Of a DNA stretch of 37,851 nucleotides, positions 24,247 through 32,091 are shown in pieces. The position numbers and the translations under genes are program-made. The notes below the pieces were generated by a model. The model did not search any database. It was not told where the DNA came from and was given only the letters and a program-made list of their open reading frames with translations. The number at the start of each line of letters is the position of its first letter. Positions within the stretch are counted from its first letter, which is position 1. The DNA is from an uncultured bacterium (GTDB lineage: Bacteria; Myxococcota_A; UBA9042; PHBI01): the NCBI GenBank assembly GCA_938040325.1, contig CALHXW010000298.1, positions 1-37,851 on the forward strand, in the 5' to 3' direction.

Positions 24247-26193
24247 ATGCAGCGAACACGAGAGAAGGAAACACCGCTGAGGTCATGGCGCGCGCGAAGC
24301 CAGCGTGTCTTGGTACAGGCGTGCGTAGCGGCGATGCTCGTCACCGGGGTATCGGCGGGCGCGCACGCCGCTGATTTCTACATCGATCCGGTCAACGGAA
24401 GCGCCGGCGGTAACGGCTCGATCGGCGCCCCTTGGAAGAGCCTCAACGAGGTCTTGGCTGCCGGCCACATCGGCGTCCGGACCTGGGCTCAGCTCCCACC
24501 GAACGACAGCACTCAGCTCTTGCCGCCGGACACGTCAAGGCCTGTCCAGGCAGGCGACAGGCTGCTCCTGATGACCGGCAACCACGGCGAGTGGACCATC
24601 TCGCAGGCGTACAACGACGTCGCGATCACCATCGCACCAGCGCCCGGCCACAGCCCGACCATCGGCCGCATCTTGATTCGCGGAGCCGGTGGCTGGCGTC
24701 TCGAGGGCCTCAAGGTCAGCCCTGCCTACACGCCCAACAGCCCAGGCGACCGCATCGTCGCGGTCGTCGACCACCCGTTCCAAGGGCCTGCGCGAGACAT
24801 CGAGCTGGTCGACTGCGAGATCTTTGACGCGAACAACTTCTATCCGTGGGATGCGGCGTCGTTGCTCAACGACACGTCGACCGGCGTCTACATCACAGGC
24901 ACCAATGTCGTCGTGGACAGCTGCGACATCCACAACATCCGCTATGGCGTGCAGCTCCTCGGCGAGGGTGGCGTGCTGCGCGACTCCGATGTGCGGGACT
25001 TTGTGGAGGATGGCGTCCGCTTCGCCGGCGACAACGTCGTGATCGAGCGCAATCACATCCGCAACTCGTGGGCAGGCGCAGGTCCGCCCGTGCCCGACAA
25101 CATCCACTCCGATGGCGTCCAGGGCTGGGCACTCGGTCCCGGTGGCCCCGGAACGGGCATCAACCGTGGGGCACGCATCCTATCCAACACGATCGAGAAC
25201 TGGACCGACCCGAACCAGCCGTTTGTGCTCGGCATGCAGGGCATCGGGCTCTTTGACGGCTTCTTTGAGGACGTGGTCATCACCAACAACCTCGTCGTCA
25301 CCAATCACTACCACGGGATTACCGTGCTCGGCGCGACCGATGCGTTCGTCCTGCACAACACGGTCTGGGACATCGCGCCGGGAGTCGGCCAAGGCCCTCC
25401 GTGGATCATGGTCAAGGCACATAAGAACGGCTCACCGTCGACCAACGTCACGATTCGAAACAACATCTCGGCGCCGATCACGCTGCAAGCGAACGCTTCG
25501 GCGGCAGACCACAACCTCGAGACCGACGACCCCTACCCGCACTTCGTCGATGCGGCTGGTGGAGACTTTGCCCTGCTTCCGACGTCCAGCGCGGTGGATG
25601 CCGGCGTGACGACGTGGCTTATCAGCGACAACCTGGGGCAGCCGCGCGCGGTTGGCCTAGCGCCAGATCTGGGTGCGTTCGAGCGCCAGGTAGACGGCGG
25701 AACCGGTGATGGTGACGCAGGCACGACCGACACAGACACCAGCCCGCCGCAAGACACCAACCCGCCGCAGGACACCAACCCGCCGCAAGACACCAACCCG
25801 CCGCAGGATACAAGCCCGCCGCAAGACACCAACCCGCCGCAAGACACCAACCCGCCGCAGGACACCAACCCGCCGCAGGACACCAACCCGCCGCAGGATA
25901 CGAGCCCACCGCAGGATACGAGCCCGCCGCAGGATACAAGCCCGCCGCAGGATACAAGCCCGCCGGCTGATACGTCTGGACCCTCGGACACATCGCTGCC
26001 CATGGACACAGGCATGCCCAGCGACACCGATCCGAAGGGGGATCAAGCTGGCGGCCCGACACCGACGGGAGGCGACTCTTCCGGTGACACTCTCTGCGCA
26101 GGCGGGACCAGCCTGCCGCTCCCGTGGCTCGTCGCTGTCACGCTGCTCTTCTGGCGCTCGACCGCGCGACGGCGATCCGTTTTCGGCGAGTAG
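24247..26193 (+). CDS. Parallel beta-helix surface protein with PPQDT stalk and MYXO-CTERM-like tail
   Basis: A 648-aa exported protein. A long Arg-rich signal peptide ends near AHA-AD. The mature protein opens with DFYIDPVNGSAGGNGSIGAP, the usual start of right-handed beta-helix proteins, and continues to about residue 480 in short repeated strands (VVVDSCDIHNIRYGVQL, NVVIERNHIRNSW, DVVITNNLVVTNHYHGITV). This fold is shared by polysaccharide lyases and carbohydrate esterases, but no catalytic set can be assigned by eye. Residues 500-577 are 12 PPQDT(N/S) units plus one degenerate unit, probably a stiff stalk. The end has LCAGG, a hydrophobic segment and TARRRS, fitting a MYXO-CTERM anchor that a myxosortase would process. 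GGGGGGCGAG precedes ATG 24247. The neighbouring divergent GH-like lipoprotein suggests a shared glycan target. Confidence 0.85.
   Translation: MQRTREKETPLRSWRARSQRVLVQACVAAMLVTGVSAGAHAADFYIDPVNGSAGGNGSIGAPWKSLNEVLAAGHIGVRTWAQLPPNDSTQLLPPDTSRPVQAGDRLLLMTGNHGEWTISQAYNDVAITIAPAPGHSPTIGRILIRGAGGWRLEGLKVSPAYTPNSPGDRIVAVVDHPFQGPARDIELVDCEIFDANNFYPWDAASLLNDTSTGVYITGTNVVVDSCDIHNIRYGVQLLGEGGVLRDSDVRDFVEDGVRFAGDNVVIERNHIRNSWAGAGPPVPDNIHSDGVQGWALGPGGPGTGINRGARILSNTIENWTDPNQPFVLGMQGIGLFDGFFEDVVITNNLVVTNHYHGITVLGATDAFVLHNTVWDIAPGVGQGPPWIMVKAHKNGSPSTNVTIRNNISAPITLQANASAADHNLETDDPYPHFVDAAGGDFALLPTSSAVDAGVTTWLISDNLGQPRAVGLAPDLGAFERQVDGGTGDGDAGTTDTDTSPPQDTNPPQDTNPPQDTNPPQDTSPPQDTNPPQDTNPPQDTNPPQDTNPPQDTSPPQDTSPPQDTSPPQDTSPPADTSGPSDTSLPMDTGMPSDTDPKGDQAGGPTPTGGDSSGDTLCAGGTSLPLPWLVAVTLLFWRSTARRRSVFGE
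25744..25977 (+). repeat. 18-bp coding tandem repeat (PPQDTN/S)
   Basis: Twelve consecutive 18-bp units (consensus CCGCCGCARGAYACMARC) encode PPQDTN or PPQDTS, followed by one PPADTS unit. The DNA repeats are nearly identical, so copy number is likely to vary by slippage or recombination, changing stalk length without shifting frame. Confidence 0.95.
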
Positions 26194-26330
26194 CGTCGAT
26201 CACGGGGGCGTGCTGTAGACAGCGAGACCGACACGCAGTTTGCGGCATGGAGCCAAGACGTTGGCCGGTTGACAGGGCAAGGCGTGCCGCGCACGTTTCA
26301 ACCACCAGCGCCGTCACCCGGGAGATCGAG

Positions 26331-27263
26331 ATGAAGTGGATCGCTATCGCATCGTTGTGTTTGTTGACGACAGGCTGCGAGGACAAGCCCGCCAAGGATC
26401 CTAGCGCAACCACCGCTGTAGCAACGCCAAAGGCCACGTCGACGGCACCAAGCGACAAGGCGAAGCCAGCAGCTCCGGCGAAGGCGAAGAAGGCTCCGGA
26501 GTCCAAGCTCGAGTGCGCGACGCTCCTGACGGCTGCCGACATTGCCAGCGCGTGCGGGACGTCGCTTGAGATCAGCGACGCGTCGTCTATCGACGGAGGC
26601 GGCTGCGTCTTCAAGATCGATCATGAGCAGAAGAATCGCTACAACCTCATGGTGACCGTGCACCGTCACCGTGCGCGCGGGCCGCTGAAGTCGAAGTATG
26701 GCTCCAAGGCGAAGGTCAGAGACTTTGGTCCCGCTCGGAAGGAGGCGACCGCTGGGCAGTGGCCGTTCAAAGTGACGGCGACGACCCGCAAGCAGCATGG
26801 CTCCAACCACGGGTTCAAGTGCGACGATAAGGCGCTGGCGACGATCGCCGAGCTGGTTCAGAGCCGGCTGCCGGTCGATCCGAAAGCTCCCAAGGTCAAC
26901 CCAGGCTGCGCCAAGCTGCTGACGCCGGCTGACTTCAACAACGTCTGCGGCAAAGAGCTCACGCTCGAGCCTTCGTTCGCCGAGGGGATGCCCGGCAGCC
27001 CGTGCAACAGGTCCAGTGGCTACAAGACGAACTTCCTCATGCTCGTGACCAAGCACGCTTCGGCGAAGGTCGCGCAAGCCGGGGCCAAGGTGGCCGACGT
27101 GAAGGAGCAGAAGGGACTCAACCTCTATGCGCTCTCAGGGTCGGCTGGGAGCTACGCGATCGAGCTGAAGACAGGGATGAAGCGCGCTGCGTGCGACAAA
27201 GAAGCCCTTCCGAAGCTGATGGACTTGGCGTTGTCTCGGGTCGGCGAGCTCGACAAGAAGTAG
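26331..27263 (+). CDS. Lipoprotein with duplicated DUF3558-like domain
   Basis: A 310-aa predicted lipoprotein: MKWIAIASLCLLTTGC gives a short signal peptide and lipobox TTGC. An Ala/Lys/Pro/Thr-rich linker (about 20-58) follows. Two copies of one domain come next: LECATLLTAADIASACG near 62 and PGCAKLLTPADFNNVCG near 200. Each contains a second Cys (GGGCVF; GSPCN), a strand with LMVTV or LMLVT, and a final Cys near DDKALATI or DKEALPKL, suggesting disulfide-bonded units. The C..LLT..D...CG signature recalls DUF3558-type lipoproteins of Actinobacteria, but I hold that comparison loosely. GGGAG lies 6 nt before ATG 26331. The gene converges on the DUF393 gene with only 16 bp between. Confidence 0.8.
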   Translation: MKWIAIASLCLLTTGCEDKPAKDPSATTAVATPKATSTAPSDKAKPAAPAKAKKAPESKLECATLLTAADIASACGTSLEISDASSIDGGGCVFKIDHEQKNRYNLMVTVHRHRARGPLKSKYGSKAKVRDFGPARKEATAGQWPFKVTATTRKQHGSNHGFKCDDKALATIAELVQSRLPVDPKAPKVNPGCAKLLTPADFNNVCGKELTLEPSFAEGMPGSPCNRSSGYKTNFLMLVTKHASAKVAQAGAKVADVKEQKGLNLYALSGSAGSYAIELKTGMKRAACDKEALPKLMDLALSRVGELDKK

Positions 27264-27279
27264 CCTCGCGCGCGGGTGC

Positions 27280-27711
27280 TCAGACCGTCTGAGAAGGCGA
27301 CGTGCTCGGCACTGCGCAGGTGCCGGTCTCGCAGCCGCTGCGCCCGGTCATGCGGAGGCGGTTTTTGGCAAAGCCCCAGTAGCCGAGGTCAAGCAGCTGA
27401 GAGAGAACCGGCAGGCGCGTGAGCAACACAACGGGCTTGAGGCCAATCGCGCTGTAGAGTTGCCGGAAAACCTCGACGCCCTTTACCAGCGAGCCATCGG
27501 GCATGCGGCCATGGATCGAACCCATGAGCGTCTTGTGATCCACGCCGACGACGGCTTCGGCATCAAAGTCTGCGGCAGCGATATCGGTGAACAGAATTCG
27601 ACCGCGTTTCCGATCGCGTTTCTCAAGAAAGCGAATCTCTCGTACGCAGAGAGGGCAGTCGCCGTCATAGAAAACCTCAAAGCGATCGGCGTTGTTTTCA
27701 GCGGGCTGCAT
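27280..27711 (-). CDS. DUF393 thiol-disulfide oxidoreductase-like (DCC family) protein
   Basis: A 143-aa DCC-family protein. The defining motif FYDGDCPLC is at 14-22, with Cys19 and Cys22 forming a thioredoxin-like CxxC. Other family marks are [30 protein letters not shown] with the conserved M..IH segment, and [10 protein letters not shown]. The family is thought to be redox-active, but physiological substrates are not known. The start at ATG 27711 has GAGGAG about 6 nt upstream; an in-frame start at 27756 would add an Arg/Thr-rich stretch of no family likeness. It diverges from a short photolyase-like gene, with the palindrome at 27781-27807 in the shared promoter region. Confidence 0.9.
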   Translation of the reverse strand: MQPAENNADRFEVFYDGDCPLCVREIRFLEKRDRKRGRILFTDIAAADFDAEAVVGVDHKTLMGSIHGRMPDGSLVKGVEVFRQLYSAIGLKPVVLLTRLPVLSQLLDLGYWGFAKNRLRMTGRSGCETGTCAVPSTSPSQTV

Positions 27712-27780
27712 AGATGCTCCTCGGGGATGTGTTGTCAGCGTTCGCTGCCGACGCATTGAGTATCGGCGATCCTTGAGCGC

Positions 27781-27807
27781 GTTTGAACATATTTTTTCTG
27801 TTCACAC
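27781..27807. promoter_or_regulatory. Palindrome TGAACA-N9-TGTTCA in divergent promoter
   Basis: TGAACA (27784-27789) and TGTTCA (27799-27804) are perfect inverted arms around nine A/T-rich bases. Extended arms GTTTGAACA and TGTTCACAC match at 8 of 9 positions. It lies between the divergent DUF393 and photolyase-like genes, 43 bp before the latter's start. It is a plausible operator for a dimeric regulator controlling both. I do not assign the regulator. Confidence 0.5.
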
Positions 27808-27849
27808 ATCAAATCGCCCAAAGGCTGCTGCGGCTGATAGCCTCCAGCG

Positions 27850-29016
27850 ATGCAAGACACCGCAACTGACTCACCGCCCGCCCCGACGTTCTCGCGCCCG
27901 CTGGAGTGGTTTTTGTGCAGCTACGACGAGTTGCTGGACCGGCTTGATGCGATCAACGCGACACTCTATCCGAGCACGCGCAACCACCTCGACGGCCATG
28001 TGACGTGGCTGAGCCCGTTCTTGACGCACGGCATCATCAGCACCCGGCAGGTCGCCGACGCTGTGCTTGCCCGCCACAGCGCCAAGCAGTGCACCAAGCT
28101 CATCTATGAGCTGGCGTGGCGCGAGTTCTTCCACCGGACGTGGCAGGACCGGGGTGCGGCTGTCTTGACCGATGACCTCCGGGCTGAGCAACCAGGCGTG
28201 GTCAGCTCCGAGCTGCCGAGCGGGCTGCTGAACGCGACGACCGGCATTGAGGTCATTGACGACTGCCTGCACGACCTGTTCAACCACGGCACCATGCACA
28301 ACCACGCTCGGATGTGGGTGGCGTCACTGGCGACCAACATCGCCCACACCGACTGGCGCGAACCTGCGCGCTGGCTGCACTACCACCTACTCGACGGCGA
28401 CCTCGCGAGCAACACGCTTAGCTGGCAGTGGGTGGCGGGGGCGTTCTCGCACAAGCGCTACCTGGCGAATCAAGAGAACATCGACAAGTACAGCGGTCGC
28501 AGTCAGCCGGGTAGCTGGCTCGATGTGACGTATGAAGCGCTTGAGACCCTCCCGACACCGCCGGAGCTGCGTGAGCGCGGCTCACTGGAGCTGCCAAGCA
28601 ACCCGCCTGGCAACACGATCCAAGCCAGAGCTGGCGCGGTCGCCTTGCGCTCGATCTGGAACCTCGACCCGGCGTGGCGTCGTGAGGACGCGAACCACGT
28701 GGTGTTCGTCGATACCGAGCTGCATGAGCGCTGGCCGATGTCGCCCAACCGCTGGCGCTTCGTGGAGCACTGGGTCCAAGAGCTTGGGAAGCTTGGGCGG
28801 AAGGACATCGCGCTCGAGCAAGGGACCGTCGCAGAGCTCAAGACGGCGCTGTCGGGTGCGGAGGTCGTGCGGCGGGAGTATCCAGCGACGAATGCTTGGC
28901 CGGGGGACGTCGACGAACGCGAGTGGCTCTTCACCGCGCCTGACGAGCGGTGCGATAGCTTCTCCCGCTTTTTCAAGAAGGTCCGGCAGATCGGCTCGGG
29001 AGCTCGCCGGCGCTGA
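27850..29016 (+). CDS. Short photolyase/cryptochrome-like FAD-binding protein without N-terminal antenna domain
   Basis: A 388-aa protein made almost entirely of the photolyase FAD-binding domain. Recognisable blocks in order are LSPFLTHGIISTRQV, ELAWREFFHRTWQ, GIEVIDDCLHDLFNHGTMHNHARM, DGDLASNTLSWQWVAG and YLANQENIDKYSG, equal to the conserved FAD and Trp-containing regions of photolyases. The usual N-terminal alpha/beta domain of about 130 aa (antenna cofactor) is absent; the conserved part begins about 20 residues in. Instead residues about 285-388 carry a small alpha/beta-looking region (VVFVDTELHERWPMSPNRW, LEQGTVAELKTALSGAEVV) that could be a reduced, relocated Rossmann-type unit. It may repair DNA or sense light; activity is not certain. 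ATG 27850 follows an A/T-rich promoter with a palindrome. A (6-4)-type photolyase gene lies 1.4 kb on. Confidence 0.85.
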   Translation: MQDTATDSPPAPTFSRPLEWFLCSYDELLDRLDAINATLYPSTRNHLDGHVTWLSPFLTHGIISTRQVADAVLARHSAKQCTKLIYELAWREFFHRTWQDRGAAVLTDDLRAEQPGVVSSELPSGLLNATTGIEVIDDCLHDLFNHGTMHNHARMWVASLATNIAHTDWREPARWLHYHLLDGDLASNTLSWQWVAGAFSHKRYLANQENIDKYSGRSQPGSWLDVTYEALETLPTPPELRERGSLELPSNPPGNTIQARAGAVALRSIWNLDPAWRREDANHVVFVDTELHERWPMSPNRWRFVEHWVQELGKLGRKDIALEQGTVAELKTALSGAEVVRREYPATNAWPGDVDEREWLFTAPDERCDSFSRFFKKVRQIGSGARRR

Positions 29017-29032
29017 GGAGCTCGGCGGCTCT

Positions 29033-29101
29033 GACACACCTGACACAGCGATGTGACACGCGTAGGCACTGGGTGTGGGACAGGTGTGTCTCGTCAGGTG
29101 T
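29033..29101. repeat. Inverted repeats around ACACCTGA between photolyase-like and transposase-like genes
   Basis: GACACACCTG (29033-29042) is the exact inverse of CAGGTGTGTC (29081-29090), and the overlapping ACACCTGA (29036-29043) is the inverse of TCAGGTGT (29094-29101). The left copy can pair with either right copy, giving alternative structures. It starts 17 bp after the photolyase-like stop and may terminate it, or belong to the flank of the transposase-like gene. Confidence 0.45.
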
Positions 29102-29208
29102 CCCGTCGAGACCTGTAAGTGGCTGATTTGATGAGGATCGCCTTTGGCACGCCGCTCGCAGTGGCGCCCTCTGAGCTCGCGCGAGTCTGCGCGAGTCGAG
29201 GAGCCACG

Positions 29209-30180
29209 ATGAGCGAGCCGACGCCGACGCTGCGCAACACGATGTACTTGATGACCTACCGCGCCGATGGCCGGCGGTGCTTGATTCACCCCGGGGTTGA
29301 TGCTGCGACCCAGGCCGAGTTTCTCCAGCTCATGATGTTCGCGACTGGGTACGCACAGGGCGCTACCGGCGTGCAACTGCATGCTGACGGGTGGGTGATG
29401 ACACACGGCCACACGACGCTAACAGACCCGAATGGGCTACGACCCAAGTTCGACACGCTACGCAACGCGGCGATCCGGCAGGGAATCGCCGAGCTTCACG
29501 GGCTGACGGGCAGCGTGTTCTCGCGCAACGGACCCGAGGAAACCGAGGTCCTCGACACATTCACAATGGTCGACAAGATGGCCTATCTAATGACGCAGCC
29601 GATCCACCACCACCTCGTTGCAGACCGGTCGGAGCTCGACACCAGCCCGTTCTACCGGACCACGCCGGCGATGCTCGGCAAGACCCTCACGATCAAGCTC
29701 CCGGCATGCCTCACCGCAAAGTTCAGTCGGACCCGCTACCCGAGCGAGGTCACTCTTCGCTACACGCCGCCTGCGGGATGGGAAGGGCCGGCGCGTCGAA
29801 AGGAGCTGCTGCAGACGCTCTACGCACGCAGCCTTCGTCACGTCTCTCGGGCGTTGCGGACGCGGAGCGAGAAGGGCATCCCGCGACCAAGCTTGGCAAG
29901 AACGCTCGCGGTCTCGCCCCAATACACACCACCGAGAGAGCAGCCGGACGCGCTGAGCGACGACAAGCCAAAGCCAGGCGCGCGTCACTTCATCCCACGC
30001 GTCGCAGGCGGCACGCGCGACGAGCGAAAAGCTAGGCTCAACGCCCGAGCGATCTTTCGAGCCGAGTACCGCAAAGCGTGGCTCGAGTTCCGCGCTGGCA
30101 ACCGCGACGTCGAGTTCCCCGACGGCACCTACAAGATGCGCCGAGACCACAACGTCCAGATCGCGGCCCTCGCCAGCTGA
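29209..30180 (+). CDS. REP-associated tyrosine (Y1/HUH) transposase-like protein
   Basis: A 323-aa protein resembling the TnpA-REP/IS200 branch of HUH nucleases. The layout is family-like: RNTMYLMTYRADGRRCLIHP, a helix, then WVMTHGHTTLTDPNGLRP, where His66 and His68 form the HxH metal site (usually written NHYH in relatives). KMAYLMTQPIHHHLV corresponds to the Y...NPV.AGLV segment; Tyr126 is a candidate nucleophile. The C-terminal 150 aa are basic and unlike a simple IS200 transposase. Such single-copy genes process palindromic REP elements and are not necessarily mobile. AGGAG lies 5 nt before ATG 29209; the frame is open from 29119. A 15-bp hairpin begins 24 bp after the stop. It separates two photolyase genes. 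The family call is good; activity is unproven because the catalytic Tyr is not certain. Confidence 0.75.
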   Translation: MSEPTPTLRNTMYLMTYRADGRRCLIHPGVDAATQAEFLQLMMFATGYAQGATGVQLHADGWVMTHGHTTLTDPNGLRPKFDTLRNAAIRQGIAELHGLTGSVFSRNGPEETEVLDTFTMVDKMAYLMTQPIHHHLVADRSELDTSPFYRTTPAMLGKTLTIKLPACLTAKFSRTRYPSEVTLRYTPPAGWEGPARRKELLQTLYARSLRHVSRALRTRSEKGIPRPSLARTLAVSPQYTPPREQPDALSDDKPKPGARHFIPRVAGGTRDERKARLNARAIFRAEYRKAWLEFRAGNRDVEFPDGTYKMRRDHNVQIAALAS

Positions 30181-30192
30181 CGACGCCCAATA

Positions 30193-30239
30193 GCGTGCGC
30201 CGCACGCTGCGCTGCTGGCGAACCGCCGGCAGCGCAGCG
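30193..30239. repeat. REP-like hairpin behind transposase-like gene
   Basis: CGCTGCGCTGCTGGC (30205-30219) pairs with GCCGGCAGCGCAGCG (30225-30239) around the loop GAACC, giving 15 pairs of which one is G-U. An overlapping small hairpin GCGTGC/GCACGC (30193-30207) precedes it. There is no T tract after it, so it is not a normal terminator. The position beside an HUH transposase-like gene suggests a REP-type palindrome; the usual GTAG guide is not present (ATAG at 30190-30193). Confidence 0.5.
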
Positions 30240-30432
30240 GTGTAACTAAGCACCGCCCGCGTCGACTTTTTGACCGGCCGCAGGTGCTTCTCCGAGGGCA
30301 CAAGGCGACAACGAGCGCGAAACGCGACCGCGGAACCCCGCGCGTCGCCGCCAAAACTCGGCCGCGAGAGCATGCCCCCGGGCTGCTCTCGAGCCCCTGA
30401 TTCTGCGGTCGGTAGGCCACGCCGCTGCGCGG

Positions 30433-32067
30433 TTAGAAGAGCTTCGACTGCGCCGGGCTGGTCACCGTCAGCCGCTCACCGTTCGCAAGCGTGTTGCGCA
30501 CCTGGTTCGCTGTCGCTTGGTCCGTGGCTCGTTTGTCTTCGCTACGCTTGCGCAGTGATGCCATCACCAGCTTCATCCGCTGGTTACCGCGGAGAGTTGG
30601 CTCGTTGCGGGCGAGGAAGTCCCAGTAGAGTGACGTCATCGGGCAGGTCTTCTTCGGGTGGAACGCGCAGCTCTGGCAGTAGTCGCCCATCTTATTGATG
30701 TAGGCGCTGCCGGAGACGTAAGGCTTGGTCGTCATCACCGGGCCGACGCCGAAGGTGCCCATCCCGAGGACGTTCGGCTCGACGACCCAGTCATAAGCGT
30801 CGGTGAACATTACCCAGAACCAGTGGTTGAGCTGCTCTGGGTCGACACCGAGCAGGGTCGACCAGTTCGCCAGCACCATTAGGCGGTTGATGTGGTGGGT
30901 GTAGCCATCGTCGACGACCTCAGCGACCACGTGGTCGAGACAGGCCAGGCCCGAGGGCGTGCCCCAGAAGGCCGCTGGCAGGTCCACCGTGGCGTTGAGG
31001 TGCTGAGCACGCGATGTGCTCTCGTCGCCGGCTGGCCCGTCTCCACCAGCCCCAGGCAAGACACGAAGGCCGTCCGTCGCGTCGTGGACATGCTTGACGT
31101 ACTCGCGCCAGCCGATGAGCTGGCGGACGAAGCCCTCTTGGCTGTTGAGGGGGATGTTGAGAGCCAACACGTCGCTGAGCACCCGCGCAGGGACAAGGCG
31201 ATGGAGGTTCATCAGCGACGAGATGAGCGTATGAAAGAGCGTCCCGTGCTGGGTGCTCATCGCGTCTTCGTAGGCTCCGAAGTGGGTCATGCACTCGCGC
31301 TGAGCCCACGCCCAAAGCCGCTCGGCATCGGCAGCACTGGCGGGCAGCGCGCTGGGCGTCAGCCGCCCCGGGTGGTCGGCGAAGTGCTCGGCCACCAGCT
31401 CACAGACCTCCTGGGTGATGGCGTCAGGCTCGAACGTCGGCACCGCCGGTGGCGCCGGGTCCTTGCCAGCGGTCCAGCGCTTGCGGTTGTCGCCGTCAAA
31501 GCTGTACCGGCCACCCACGGGCTTGTTGCGCTCGTCCATCAGGACACCAGTGCGCTGCCGCACGCGACGGTAAAACGCATCCATCCGCCAGCCGCTGCCG
31601 TCTTTGAGCCGCGCCCCCGCGAAGTCCTCGGGGGTCGTCAGCCAACCTTCATGCGCGCTCAGAGTGAGCCGACCCGCGGCCACAAGCGGTGCCAGCTCGT
31701 TTCGAAGCTCGCGCTCGGCAGGCGTCATCGCGACCAGCGGACCGACCTCGGTAATGAACTCGCCCAACAGCGCCGCGTAGCTCTTGCTCCCGACCAGGTA
31801 GCGCACCGCAACGCCACGAGCTGCCTGTTCGAGCGCAAAGTGGCGCTGGTTCGTCAGCAGGATGGCGAGCTTCTGCTTGTGGTAGGGGCGACGGCGCCCC
31901 TTGTCTGTCGTCTCGACGAGCACAACGCCGAGGTCCGCGGCGGGCGCGCGCGACAGCGGTCCCAGGGCGTCGGTCAGCTGGTCGTAGGGAACATAGACCC
32001 ACTGACGCGCAGCATCGGGCTTGCCCGCAACGGCAACCGCCTCCAGAGCCTCAAAGAATCGTCGCAA
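30433..32067 (-). CDS. Iron-sulfur (6-4)-type photolyase/cryptochrome (FeS-BCP, PhrB-like)
   Basis: A 544-aa photolyase of the prokaryotic iron-sulfur group, expected to repair (6-4) photoproducts in light. Four candidate [4Fe-4S] cysteines are present: Cys376 (GLACLDHVV), Cys464 and Cys467 (YCQSC), and Cys475. His391-His392 (YTHHINRLMVLANW) lie 15 and 16 residues after Cys376, the same spacing I recall for the catalytic His pair of Agrobacterium PhrB. Other marks are the N-terminal domain WVYVPYDQL...LVETTDKGRRRPYHKQKLA, SQEGFVRQLIGWREYVKHV, and WVVEPNVLGMGTFG, the FAD region. The start is TTG 32067 with GAGGT 5 nt before. It follows a lipoprotein gene by 24 bp and is probably cotranscribed with it. 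All key residues look intact. Confidence 0.95.
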   Translation of the reverse strand: MRRFFEALEAVAVAGKPDAARQWVYVPYDQLTDALGPLSRAPAADLGVVLVETTDKGRRRPYHKQKLAILLTNQRHFALEQAARGVAVRYLVGSKSYAALLGEFITEVGPLVAMTPAERELRNELAPLVAAGRLTLSAHEGWLTTPEDFAGARLKDGSGWRMDAFYRRVRQRTGVLMDERNKPVGGRYSFDGDNRKRWTAGKDPAPPAVPTFEPDAITQEVCELVAEHFADHPGRLTPSALPASAADAERLWAWAQRECMTHFGAYEDAMSTQHGTLFHTLISSLMNLHRLVPARVLSDVLALNIPLNSQEGFVRQLIGWREYVKHVHDATDGLRVLPGAGGDGPAGDESTSRAQHLNATVDLPAAFWGTPSGLACLDHVVAEVVDDGYTHHINRLMVLANWSTLLGVDPEQLNHWFWVMFTDAYDWVVEPNVLGMGTFGVGPVMTTKPYVSGSAYINKMGDYCQSCAFHPKKTCPMTSLYWDFLARNEPTLRGNQRMKLVMASLRKRSEDKRATDQATANQVRNTLANGERLTVTSPAQSKLF

Positions 32068-32091
32068 GCGTCACCTCGTCGCAGGCCGGAG

